DNA of 8,262 nt from Gemmatimonadota bacterium (GCA_947475795.1 CANJOX010000135.1:1-8262), one strand, 5' to 3'; positions 1-6,356 are shown, counted from the first letter of the stretch. The notes: generated from the sequence alone by a model not told the origin. Program-made: numbers and translations.

Positions 1-1
1 C

Positions 2-169
2 GGCCTCGGTCGGCGCCAACCGCGCCGCGGCAACCATCGCGGGCGGCCCGTGCGCCGTTGCGGTCGCCGCCCTCCCCCGCGTGCGAACCCCGAGGCAGGT
101 CGCCTTGAAGGTGGTGGCGGACAGCTGGCGCGCCCGGGGTGGCGCCGACGAGCGATCTGTTGCCGTCAT
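2..169 (-). CDS. Phd/YefM-like antitoxin, partial (N-terminus only, possibly decayed)
   Basis: This reading frame starts at ATG 169-167 and stays open for 56 codons to the left edge. A good ribosome site (AGAGAGG) lies five bases before the ATG. Residues 15-26 read RQLSATTFKATCL-like, matching the conserved start of Phd/YefM antitoxins (SATEFKAKCL), which fold over a toxin and bind their own promoter. After residue 26 the expected helix and the 'TKxGxPVARLVP' strand are only faintly recognisable: residues 39-54 give TAHGPPA, then ARLAPTEA, with extra residues between. Either this is a divergent antitoxin or it has suffered small indels. Any toxin would lie beyond the left edge. It follows the ATPase gene on the same strand after 63 bases. 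The family call rests on the short N-terminal motif plus the start signals, so it is moderate. Confidence 0.5.
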   Translation of the reverse strand, partial: MTATDRSSAPPRARQLSATTFKATCLGVRTRGRAATATAHGPPAMVAAARLAPTEA

Positions 170-232
170 GGGAGCCTCTCTGAAATGGTCCCCCGAAATA
201 TGACCAGCCGAATCCGTGTCGGCGGGGCCCGG

Positions 233-1420
233 TCACGCCGTGTTGCCCAAGTGCTGCAGGAGCTCCAGGAGCGAGATGGCGCGCACGCCGCCCGGCATCG
301 GCCACGATTCGCTTCCGCTGTGGACCACGTACGCCGCACCGGGCGACAGGTCCTCACAGGCGACGCGAAATCCGCGCGAGACGGTGGGTGCGGTCGACCG
401 CTTGATCTCGATCACCATCTCGACTCGGCCGCCACGCTCGAAGAGCAGGTCCACCTCGGCGCCCTTTTCGGTGCGGAAAAAGAGCGGGATGCGCCGAGGA
501 CCGGCGGCGGCGATCAGGTTTTCGATGACGAACCCTTCCCAGCTGGCGCCGGTGATTGGATGCGCGAGGAGGTCATCCAGCGTATCGAGCCCGAGCAGCG
601 CGTGCACCAGCCCACTGTCGCGCACGTACACCTTCGGTGCCCGGACCAGACGCTTGCCGAGATTACCGCTGAAGGGCTGCAGGCGCCGCACCAGCAGAAG
701 GTCTGACAGCAGATCGATGTAGCGCCCAACGGTGGGTGAAGAGATGTCCAGGCTCGCCGCGAGTCGTGCCTGATTGAGCAGCGAACCTTGGCTGCTCGCC
801 AGCATGCGCCAGAGTCGGCCCACGGTTTCGGCGGGCATCCGGGGCGCGAACATCGGCACATCGCGCTCCAGATAACTGCGCAGGAAGTTTTGCCGCCACG
901 TCGCGCTCGCCACGTCGGTGGGGGCCAGCAGGCTCTCAGGAAAACCGCCACGCGTCCACAACTGGTCCACGGGCAGCTTCGGCCGATTCTTCGTCGGCAG
1001 TTCATGCGCCAGCACTGGCGTCAGCTCGAGATACGCCACGCGCCCTGCCAGCGACTCGCCGGCCTGTCGTTGCAAGTCGAGCGACGCGGAACCGAGCAGG
1101 AGAAAGTGCCCCGTGCGATCCTTTTCCCGCCGACGCTCATCGATGATGCCGCGGAGCAGGGGGAAGAGCCCTGGCGCCCGATGGATCTCGTCGATAATCA
1201 CGAGTTTCCCCTGCTGCGCGCGCAAGTACGCGTCCGGATCCTCGAGCCGCCGCAGATCGGCCGGTCGCTCCAAGTCGAGGTAGCGTGCGGCCGCGCCGTA
1301 CTCGCGGGCGACCTTCTGGGCGAGCGTCGTTTTCCCTACCTGACGAGGGCCAAGCAGGACGACGGCCGGCGTGTCCCGCAGGCGCGCCGCCAGGAGGTCG
1401 TCGAGTCGTCGATGGATCAT
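233..1420 (-). CDS. AAA+ ATPase, AAA_14/DUF4143 family
   Basis: A 395-residue protein, the normal length for this family of stand-alone prokaryotic ATPases of unknown cellular role. The AAA_14 domain spans roughly residues 15-145: Walker A GPRQVGKT (24-31), Walker B VIIDEIHRAP (74-83), a sensor-like LLLGSAS (107-113) and the family segment GRVAYLELTP (126-135). WTRGGFPESLL (155-165) is also typical. Residues about 210-250 look like a winged helix. The DUF4143 part has KVYVRDSGLVHALLGL (263-278), then a PD-(D/E)XK-like core with E300, D324 and E338-x-K340. All key residues are present, so the gene looks intact. The start at 1420 was chosen because homology begins there; the open frame continues to 1606, but that extension is transposon-derived sequence. 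No Shine-Dalgarno precedes the ATG; a TAGATT hexamer seven bases upstream could serve a leaderless transcript. The neighbours suggest an accessory location. Confidence 0.9.
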   Translation of the reverse strand: MIHRRLDDLLAARLRDTPAVVLLGPRQVGKTTLAQKVAREYGAAARYLDLERPADLRRLEDPDAYLRAQQGKLVIIDEIHRAPGLFPLLRGIIDERRREKDRTGHFLLLGSASLDLQRQAGESLAGRVAYLELTPVLAHELPTKNRPKLPVDQLWTRGGFPESLLAPTDVASATWRQNFLRSYLERDVPMFAPRMPAETVGRLWRMLASSQGSLLNQARLAASLDISSPTVGRYIDLLSDLLLVRRLQPFSGNLGKRLVRAPKVYVRDSGLVHALLGLDTLDDLLAHPITGASWEGFVIENLIAAAGPRRIPLFFRTEKGAEVDLLFERGGRVEMVIEIKRSTAPTVSRGFRVACEDLSPGAAYVVHSGSESWPMPGGVRAISLLELLQHLGNTA

Positions 1421-1427
1421 GCTCGTA

Positions 1428-1447
1428 AATCTAACGTGTGCTGTTAG
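1428..1447 (-). promoter_or_regulatory. Possible promoter/operator of the ATPase gene
   Basis: Just upstream of the ATPase start lies a short inverted repeat, CTAAC (1431-1435) and GTTAG (1443-1447) around seven bases. It overlaps a -10-like TAGATT (minus strand, 1433-1428). No convincing -35 hexamer is seen at the usual distance. This is one of the few AT-rich patches in the left region. It could be an operator or core promoter, but five-base arms also arise by chance. Confidence 0.25.
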
Positions 1448-1557
1448 GATTCCGCCACTAAGTGCGACGCCGTTCGCCCCCGCGTGAGAGGCGGCGGCGT
1501 GCCCTGCCTCTCGTCCGGGCGCCGTGAGCGCCGCACCAGTGGCGGTCAGCGGGGGGG
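1448..1557. other. Non-coding stretch upstream of the ATPase gene
   Basis: No reading frame here has a start signal or a recognisable product. It contains only a weak seven-base inverted repeat (GAGAGGC 1486-1492 and GCCTCTC 1506-1512). The sequence continues the GC-rich character of the transposase tail next to it and may be the non-coding end of that element; I see no defined element terminus. Confidence 0.4.
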
Positions 1558-1854
1558 CTAGGGTCGGCGGAGCCCACGGTGACGCCGCGGTGGGACGGCC
1601 GCGCACGCCAAACGTCCCCGCAGGGGAGCGGGACGCGGGGGGCGGTACTCATGGGGTGGTCGGGGCCTCGGCGGACGGGCGCGGGGTACGTGACGGGCCC
1701 CGGCTCGTGGGGGCCCGGTCGATGGGGGGCTCCGCGGCCCGGCGTGGGCCTCGCGCGCGGCGCCGGTCTGGAGGTGCGCGAGGAGCTGGTGGATCACCGA
1801 CGCCTGGGTAATGAACGCGACGAGGCGCATGGGACCGCGACGCGGCTCTACGAT
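1558..1854 (-). pseudogene. Degenerate C-terminal tail of an IS91-type transposase
   Basis: On the minus strand, a frame from about 1854 to a stop at 1558 encodes RRGPMRLVAFITQASVIHQL and then LAHLQTG before a long Pro/Arg-rich tail. This resembles the end of IS91-family (Y2, HUH-type) transposases, where a zinc-ribbon 'CxxCGGxMRLIAFI' is followed by a helix 'xVIxxILxHLG'. The cysteines expected just before GPM are absent (the sequence reads EPRRGPM), and nothing upstream matches the catalytic domain. Only about 25 residues are informative; the other 70 are low-complexity. The likely reading is a 3' scrap of an insertion element joined to the truncated gene next to it. Another transposase family with a similar tail cannot be excluded. 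Confidence 0.5.
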
Positions 1855-1882
1855 GCTTGCTGTTGCCGAATGGAATAGCGCC

Positions 1883-2020
1883 CGTCATCGAGGGCATGCC
1901 GGTGCCCACTTTGTGAAAACCCACCACGAGCTCGCGGTGCGAGTCGTGGTGGGTTTCGAGCCAGCGCCGGAAGTCGGCGGCGCTGGCGAAGTAATGCGGA
2001 GGCGGTGGTGTGGTCACCAC
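1883..2020 (-). pseudogene. YdeI/OmpD-associated-type protein, N-terminal fragment
   Basis: Starting at GTG 2020-2018, about 46 codons encode a recognisable N-terminus of the YdeI/OmdA family: HYFASAADFRRWLE, then ELVVGFHKVGTGMPSMT. Members are usually near 190 residues and continue after 'SMT' with an acidic helix and an 'ALCFGWIDG' motif. Here the match ends at about 1883 and the frame runs on into unrelated Arg/Pro-rich sequence derived from the transposase remnant, down to 1649. The gene is therefore cut, probably by insertion followed by deletion. Its GTG lies six bases past the stop of the S9 peptidase gene with no clear ribosome site, so any translation would rely on coupling. The fragment contains a long hairpin (1917-1956). 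The family identity is fairly secure; the loss of the remainder is seen directly. Confidence 0.7.
1917..1956 (-). terminator. Long hairpin, candidate terminator of the S9 peptidase gene
   Basis: The arms 1917-1935 and 1939-1956 pair over 18 base pairs with one bulged base (1930) and a three-base loop. Read on the minus strand, the stem starts with AAACCCACCACGA and ends with TCGTGGTGGGTTTT, giving an A-tract/T-tract pattern like a short intrinsic terminator. It begins 71 bases after the S9 stop codon. The T-run is only four bases, so terminator function is an inference. The same bases are also codons of the truncated YdeI-type gene. Confidence 0.45.
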
Positions 2021-2022
2021 CG
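2003..2022. repeat. Perfect 8-bp hairpin just after the S9 stop codon
   Basis: CGGTGGTG (2003-2010) and CACCACCG (2015-2022) form a perfect eight-base stem with loop TGGT. It lies five bases past the S9 stop and covers the GTG start of the YdeI-type fragment. No T-run follows on either strand. It could protect the 3' end of the peptidase mRNA or block the GTG start. It shares the CACCAC/GTGGTG core with the larger hairpin about 60 bases away. Confidence 0.4.
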
Positions 2023-2026
2023 AAAG

Positions 2027-4666
2027 TTACGGAACGAGCGCGGCTTTGGCGGGCGCCGGCTTGGGGTTCTTCACGTAGGTGTCCATCCACGCCACCCAAC
2101 GCGCCCAGAGATCAAGATCGCTGGCATAGGTGGCCACGCTGTGATCTTCGTACGGATACATGTACAACGCCGCCTGCTTGCCGAGTCCCTGCAGCGCGAG
2201 GAACATGCGACGCGAGCTGATCGGATCGGTGCCCTGATTCTGATCTTCGATGGCGTGATACAGCAGCAGCGCCCCCGAGATCTTGTCGGCCCGCAGGAAC
2301 GGCGACATGTCGAGATAGGTGTCCTGCGCCTGATAGAAATTGCGACGCTCGCTCTGGAAGCCGAACGGCGTGAGCGTGCGGTTGTACATGCCGTCGCCGG
2401 CGATCCCTGCCTTGAAGTTCGGCATGAGCGAGAGCGCGTTCACGGTGCTGAAGGCGCCGTAGCTGTGGCCGCCGATCCCCATCTTGTCGCGATCCACGAA
2501 GCCGGCTTCCACGACGGCGTCGAGCACGGCGTCGAGGTTTTCCTTGAGGTCACGCGTGTAATTGTCGTTCATCTTGCCGGCGTCACCGAAGATCGGGATA
2601 TCGGGTTCGATGAACGCGTAGCCCTGACTCACCCACAGCTTGGTGGCGGTGGCCGGACGCGCCGACGGGACTTCGGGGAACTTGTTGATGTTGGTGGTAT
2701 ACCGCGACCGCTCGTAGTCCTGCGCGCTGCTGTATTCGCGCGGATAGAACCAGATCACACCGGGGAGTTTCGTGCCCGGCTTCCAGTCGCGGGGCAGGGT
2801 GACTTCCACCCAGAACTTGGTGCCGTCCCGCGGACGCGTGACTTCGAGGCGCTTGAACTGGGCGCCCGTGACTTCGGGGGCCACATCCAGATTGGCGGTG
2901 AGCTTCTTCGCGTCGGCGCTGCCGGCGGTCCGCAGCCAGGCATCCGCGATGGTGCTGTTCGACTCGCGCGTCACGAGAAAGCGCGACAGGTCGTCGTCGA
3001 GCGGGGCGACGAACTCCTCGTACATGGTGGCGGGGCTATCCATCACGCGCGTGCGGCTCTTCGACTCGATGTCGAGCTTGTCCACCCACGGACGCGGCGC
3101 CTGCGTGGCCCACTTGGCGCCGTACGCGCGCGTGCCGGACAGCGCGATCGACTTGCCGTCGCGGCCCAGCAGCACGTAGCGGCGGCCGTTGGTGCCGGTG
3201 CGCACCAGCACCGTGCCCTGCGTGGAGTCGGTCGCGCCGCGGGCACCGCCGCCGCCACCGCCGCCGAAGCCCGTGATTGCGGCCGGCAGCGACACGGCGC
3301 GCCCGAGATTGTACCGCTTGGCCGTGTCCTTCACGCGCACGGCGATCGTGGCGCCGCTGTCGGTGACGAACATGGTGCTGCTGTCGGTGCTGTACAGCAC
3401 GGTGCTCAGCTGCGTACTGCCGCGATACAGCACGGTGGTGTCGTTGGCGCCGAACGGTGCGCGCCAGTGCACGACCTTGCCGCTCTGCACGTACAGCAGG
3501 CCGGTGCCGATGGGGTTCCACTGCAGATTGCGTCGCGCGGTATCGGCGGCCGCACCGGGCGCGCGCCGCGCGCCGTTCGCCGCGGCCGGCGTCGTCGCGG
3601 GCGCAGCCGCCGGTACATCGGCATTATCCGCGGCGGCGCCCTCACGCAGCGCCGTGGTGGCGAGCGTCGCGATCTTCGCACCGGCCGCGTTCCACAGCTC
3701 CTCGATCGCACCGAAGTTGGAGACGGGCACGAGATACGAGAACGGCTCCGTCATCCGCGTGACGCGCAGATAGCTGCCGTCGGGGGCGACGTCGATGTCG
3801 CGCGCCATCACCGGCTGGCCGATCGCTTTGACGGCCTTGCTGCTCACGTCGATCAGTGCGACCTGCCCGGTGGTGTAGTACGTGAGCAGCGCCTTGTCAT
3901 GCGGATCCTGCAGCAGGCTGAAATGCACGGGCTGCGGAATTGTACGCGCATCGGTGAGCCGCACCTGCGGACCGTCTTCGATGCCGCCCGCGCCATGCTC
4001 CGGGATAGGGCCGCGATTGTCCGGCACCAGCACCGCTGCGACGAAGCGGCCGTCGGCGGTGAACTCGATGCCGGTGACGAGCGTGGCCAGCAGCGGGCGC
4101 CGCGAGAGCTGCACCGACTTGCCGCTGGCAACATCCGCCAGATACACGTACGAGCCGGTGGGGAGGTTGGCGATGTACGCCACCTGTGTGCCGCGAGGCG
4201 ACCACACCGGCGACGAGATCGAGGCCCCGGTCGGCACACTGATGGCACGCGTGGTGCCCGTGGCCGGGTCCACCAGCGTGAGTCCGTTGCGATTGCTGGT
4301 GGTGAGCGACCGCGCGCGGTTGGCGCGCGTGTCGACTTGCACGCCGCCGAGCCAGATGTGCGGGGCGCCGTACGCCTTGATGTCGCCGCGGTCGCTGCCG
4401 GTGGCGCGCAGGAACCAGCGCCGGTCGGGACTCGGGTTGGTGAACGCGATGTCCACGCGCGGCGTCGTGATCATCCGCACGAGATTCTCGGGCGGCTTCA
4501 CAAAGGATTCCGTGCGCAGGATTTGTTGCGCGTCCCAGGGGGCGGTGGCGTTCTGGGCGGTCGTGACGGCGGGGGTCGCGACGACAAGCGCCGTGGCGAC
4601 GAGGGCGTGTACGACGTGGCCCGCGCGCAGGCGGGACGCGTCGCGTCGGGGGGACATCACAAACAT
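2027..4666 (-). CDS. Exported S9-family serine peptidase (prolyl-oligopeptidase type)
   Basis: An 879-residue secreted peptidase with an N-terminal propeller and a C-terminal alpha/beta-hydrolase. Residues 1-37 form a signal peptide: a basic start (MFVMSPRRD), a hydrophobic core (HALVATALVVATPAV) and probable cleavage in TTAQ. About 40-600 is the predicted propeller, with WSPRGTQVAY- and APDGSYLRV-type blades. It is interrupted by an Ala/Pro-rich linker (343-375) and a poly-Gly run (467-474). About 604-865 is the hydrolase, with nucleophile S735 in GGHSYG, D808 in AIEDQ and H842 in YEDHS, so the triad is complete. S9 enzymes of this kind cut peptides, often after Pro or Glu; the specificity cannot be read here. 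The start at 4666 has GGAG six bases upstream and begins the signal peptide. An upstream ATG (4729) would add 21 residues before it and is unlikely. The gene is divergent from the isomerase-like gene, 86 bases away. Confidence 0.92.
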   Translation of the reverse strand: MFVMSPRRDASRLRAGHVVHALVATALVVATPAVTTAQNATAPWDAQQILRTESFVKPPENLVRMITTPRVDIAFTNPSPDRRWFLRATGSDRGDIKAYGAPHIWLGGVQVDTRANRARSLTTSNRNGLTLVDPATGTTRAISVPTGASISSPVWSPRGTQVAYIANLPTGSYVYLADVASGKSVQLSRRPLLATLVTGIEFTADGRFVAAVLVPDNRGPIPEHGAGGIEDGPQVRLTDARTIPQPVHFSLLQDPHDKALLTYYTTGQVALIDVSSKAVKAIGQPVMARDIDVAPDGSYLRVTRMTEPFSYLVPVSNFGAIEELWNAAGAKIATLATTALREGAAADNADVPAAAPATTPAAANGARRAPGAAADTARRNLQWNPIGTGLLYVQSGKVVHWRAPFGANDTTVLYRGSTQLSTVLYSTDSSTMFVTDSGATIAVRVKDTAKRYNLGRAVSLPAAITGFGGGGGGGARGATDSTQGTVLVRTGTNGRRYVLLGRDGKSIALSGTRAYGAKWATQAPRPWVDKLDIESKSRTRVMDSPATMYEEFVAPLDDDLSRFLVTRESNSTIADAWLRTAGSADAKKLTANLDVAPEVTGAQFKRLEVTRPRDGTKFWVEVTLPRDWKPGTKLPGVIWFYPREYSSAQDYERSRYTTNINKFPEVPSARPATATKLWVSQGYAFIEPDIPIFGDAGKMNDNYTRDLKENLDAVLDAVVEAGFVDRDKMGIGGHSYGAFSTVNALSLMPNFKAGIAGDGMYNRTLTPFGFQSERRNFYQAQDTYLDMSPFLRADKISGALLLYHAIEDQNQGTDPISSRRMFLALQGLGKQAALYMYPYEDHSVATYASDLDLWARWVAWMDTYVKNPKPAPAKAALVP

Positions 4667-4752
4667 GCTCGGCTCCGGAGGTGGAAGAGACTCACGGAAG
4701 TTTACGCGCCGGCACGGTCGCGCGTTCACGAATTCGTCCGTAACGTGGAGGC
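4667..4752. promoter_or_regulatory. Divergent promoter region with a 10-bp palindrome
   Basis: This 86-base gap separates two divergent start codons, so it should hold promoters for both the S9 peptidase and the plus-strand cluster. It contains the perfect palindrome ACGAATTCGT (4728-4737), a plausible shared operator. On the minus strand a weak pair, TGAACG and TAAACT about 18 bases apart, could be a promoter for the peptidase. No good -10 is visible for the plus strand. Ribosome sites are GGAG at 4673-4676 (minus strand) and GGAGG at 4747-4751 (plus strand). Confidence 0.45.
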
Positions 4753-5628
4753 ATGAGAAACCCGATGCCCCGTCGTGCCTTTTTCGCCGCCCTCGGCGCC
4801 GGTGCCGTGGGTGCCGGCACCCTCCTGTCGTCCCGCGCCGCGTGGGCCGGCGTACCCCCGGCGCCGGCCGACCGCCTCGAGCGGATCGGTCTCGAACTCT
4901 ATGCCGTGCGGAAGGCCATGAAGGCCAACCCGGAGCAGACGCTGGCCGCGATCCGCGCCATGGGGTACACCGACGTGGAGCTCCTCTGGAGTTTCAAGAA
5001 TTTTGACCGCACCCCGCAGCAGGTGCGCGCCACGCTCAAGGCTGAGGGGCTGACCGCGACCTCGGCGCACATGGGGCCCGAGCTGCTCCTGAGCGACTGG
5101 TCGGAGCATCTGCGCACCGCGAAGCTGCTGGGCCATCAATACCTCGTGGTCCCCGGGCTGCCCAGTGAGGCGAAGCGCTCCATTGACGCGTGGAAGATCT
5201 GGGCCGACCGCTTCAACGTGGCGGGAGAGGAAGCGCGGCGCGCCGGTGTCTGGCTCGCGTTCCACAACGAGCCCGATCATCAGCGCGCGATCCAGGGGGA
5301 GTTCCCGCTGGAGGTGTTTCTGGCGCGCACGGAGCCCAAGTTCGTCCGCTTTCAGCTCGACGTGGGGAACATGCTGATGGGTGGCGGCGATCCGTTGGCG
5401 TTTCTGCGCCGGTATCCGGACCGCTGCGGCACCTTTCATCTCAAGAATGTGATCGCCGACCGCACGCAGGATACGGAGCTGGGCGCCGGCATCTTCGATG
5501 TGCGCGCGTTCCTCGCCGCCGTGCCCGACCTCGCGAAGAAACCGTGCTTCGTGGAGCAGGAAGGGACCGCCGACGAGTTGGCGAGCGCGAAGCAGAATTT
5601 CGAGTACGTGCGCGGCCTGCGCTTTTAA
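4753..5628 (+). CDS. Tat-exported sugar phosphate isomerase/epimerase-like TIM-barrel protein
   Basis: A 291-residue protein of the xylose-isomerase-like TIM-barrel superfamily (AP_endonuc_2). Residues 1-32 look like a twin-arginine signal: PMPRRAFFAALGAG with R7-R8, then a Gly/Ala-rich core ending near AAWAG. The barrel begins at GLELYAVRKAM (46-56). Candidate metal or catalytic residues sit at the usual strand ends: E76 (DVELLW), H106 (SAHMG), H171 and E173 (FHNEPDH), D203 (QLDVGNM), H229 and K231 (FHLKN), and E270 (VEQEG). The set appears complete, so a metal-dependent sugar isomerase or epimerase activity outside the cytoplasm is plausible; the substrate cannot be inferred. The GGAGG ends only one base before this ATG and 13 bases before a second ATG (4765), so a start at MPRRAFF is a real alternative; both keep the Tat motif. 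It is the first gene of the plus-strand cluster. Confidence 0.9.
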   Translation: MRNPMPRRAFFAALGAGAVGAGTLLSSRAAWAGVPPAPADRLERIGLELYAVRKAMKANPEQTLAAIRAMGYTDVELLWSFKNFDRTPQQVRATLKAEGLTATSAHMGPELLLSDWSEHLRTAKLLGHQYLVVPGLPSEAKRSIDAWKIWADRFNVAGEEARRAGVWLAFHNEPDHQRAIQGEFPLEVFLARTEPKFVRFQLDVGNMLMGGGDPLAFLRRYPDRCGTFHLKNVIADRTQDTELGAGIFDVRAFLAAVPDLAKKPCFVEQEGTADELASAKQNFEYVRGLRF

Positions 5629-5651
5629 CCCGGACCGATGGAGAGCGGTGT

Positions 5652-6320
5652 ATGACGAAGCACGCGATAGCCGTGTGGCGCACGACGGTGGCGCTGGGCG
5701 CCCTGCTGGCGGCCGCCACGCCGCGTACGGGGACGGCACAAGGCTACTCGGCCACGGTGTGCGCCAAGGGACAAGGGGGCATCACCCTGTCCGTGCAGGG
5801 ATCGCTGATCGTGCTCAAAGGCGGTATCTGCCCCGGCGACAACGTGAAGTTCGACGCGTTTCTGGCCACGGTGGATTCGTCGATCCGCACGATCAAGCTG
5901 ACGAGTGGCGGCGGGAACGGGCAGGCGGCGCAGGCCATGGGCCGGATCATTCGTGAGCGTGGCTACCACACCTACGTGGACGGGGCAAAGGACCGCTGCG
6001 CGAGTGCCTGCACGCACATCTTCGCGGCGGGCGTCACGCGGCATTATGCGGGGGCCACGACCATTACGACCGGTGTCGATGCTGCCCGCGGGCTGGGCTA
6101 TCACTATCCGAACTCGCGGCATACCGACGAGACCGACGTGGACAAGGACAAGGGCTTCAACGCGATGACGGTGCCCTACCTGTCGCGTATGCTGTCGCCG
6201 GCGGGCGCGCAGGCGGTGATCGCGCTGATGTCGGGGAACCGCACCACCAAAGTGACGTGGCTGAACGGTGACGAGGCGCTCCGCGCGGGTATTGCCACCA
6301 CGCTCGACGCGCCGAAGTAG
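5652..6320 (+). CDS. Exported ClpP/SDH-fold serine-protease-like protein
   Basis: A 222-residue protein with a signal peptide at residues 1-29 (VALGALLAAATPRTGTAQ) followed by a single domain of the ClpP/crotonase fold, like the periplasmic proteins of COG3904. The LTSGGGNGQAAQAMG segment (83-97) corresponds to the glycine-rich oxyanion strand. IRERGYHTYV (100-109) is the usual next helix-strand. RCASACTHIFAAG (115-127) carries the presumed nucleophile S118 between C116 and C120, and H151 in LGYHYP is the likely base. The third triad residue is not obvious. C37 and C60 give a second cysteine pair, consistent with disulfides outside the cytoplasm. The ATG at 5652 has GGAGAG about six bases upstream; the longer open frame (from 5190) overlaps the isomerase gene and is artefactual. 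It starts 23 bases after the preceding stop. The fold call is good; substrate and protease activity are unproven. Confidence 0.8.
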   Translation: MTKHAIAVWRTTVALGALLAAATPRTGTAQGYSATVCAKGQGGITLSVQGSLIVLKGGICPGDNVKFDAFLATVDSSIRTIKLTSGGGNGQAAQAMGRIIRERGYHTYVDGAKDRCASACTHIFAAGVTRHYAGATTITTGVDAARGLGYHYPNSRHTDETDVDKDKGFNAMTVPYLSRMLSPAGAQAVIALMSGNRTTKVTWLNGDEALRAGIATTLDAPK

Positions 6321-6356
6321 CCCGTGCTCTTTTCCTCTTTTTCGCCGGAGTCTGTG

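Noticed and set aside
3..203. Plus-strand open frame from the left edge to a TGA at 201-203
   Set aside because: It has GC-rich third positions but no recognisable motif, and it lies opposite the minus-strand frame that has a ribosome site, an ATG and an antitoxin signature.
50..706. 218-codon plus-strand frame across the ATPase 3' end
   Set aside because: It is antisense to the ATPase C-terminal domain, with no start signal and an Arg/Gly-rich composition typical of a shadow frame.
1486..1512. Seven-base inverted repeat, GAGAGGC and GCCTCTC, as a possible element end
   Set aside because: The arms are short with a 13-base spacer, no target duplication is seen, and IS91-type elements do not have ordinary terminal inverted repeats.
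1421..1606. N-terminal extension of the ATPase to an ATG at 1606
   Set aside because: The 62 extra residues are Ala/Pro-rich, match no ATPase domain and derive from sequence continuous with the transposase tail.
1811..4756. 981-codon plus-strand frame opposite the S9 peptidase
   Set aside because: Long open antisense frames are common opposite high-GC genes. It is His/Arg/Gly-rich with no domain, while the minus strand has a full signal peptide and catalytic triad.
4809..4822. Perfect 14-base palindrome GGGTGCCGGCACCC
   Set aside because: It lies within Gly/Ala codons of the Tat signal of a high-GC gene, where such symmetry easily arises from codon choice.
5190..5651. Upstream extension of the ClpP-like gene overlapping the isomerase-like gene
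   Set aside because: It would bury the signal peptide inside a long Arg-rich segment; the ATG at 5652 has its own ribosome site and starts the signal peptide.
4726..5739. 337-codon minus-strand frame opposite the isomerase-like gene
   Set aside because: It is an antisense shadow of a gene with clear TIM-barrel motifs and has no start signal of its own.
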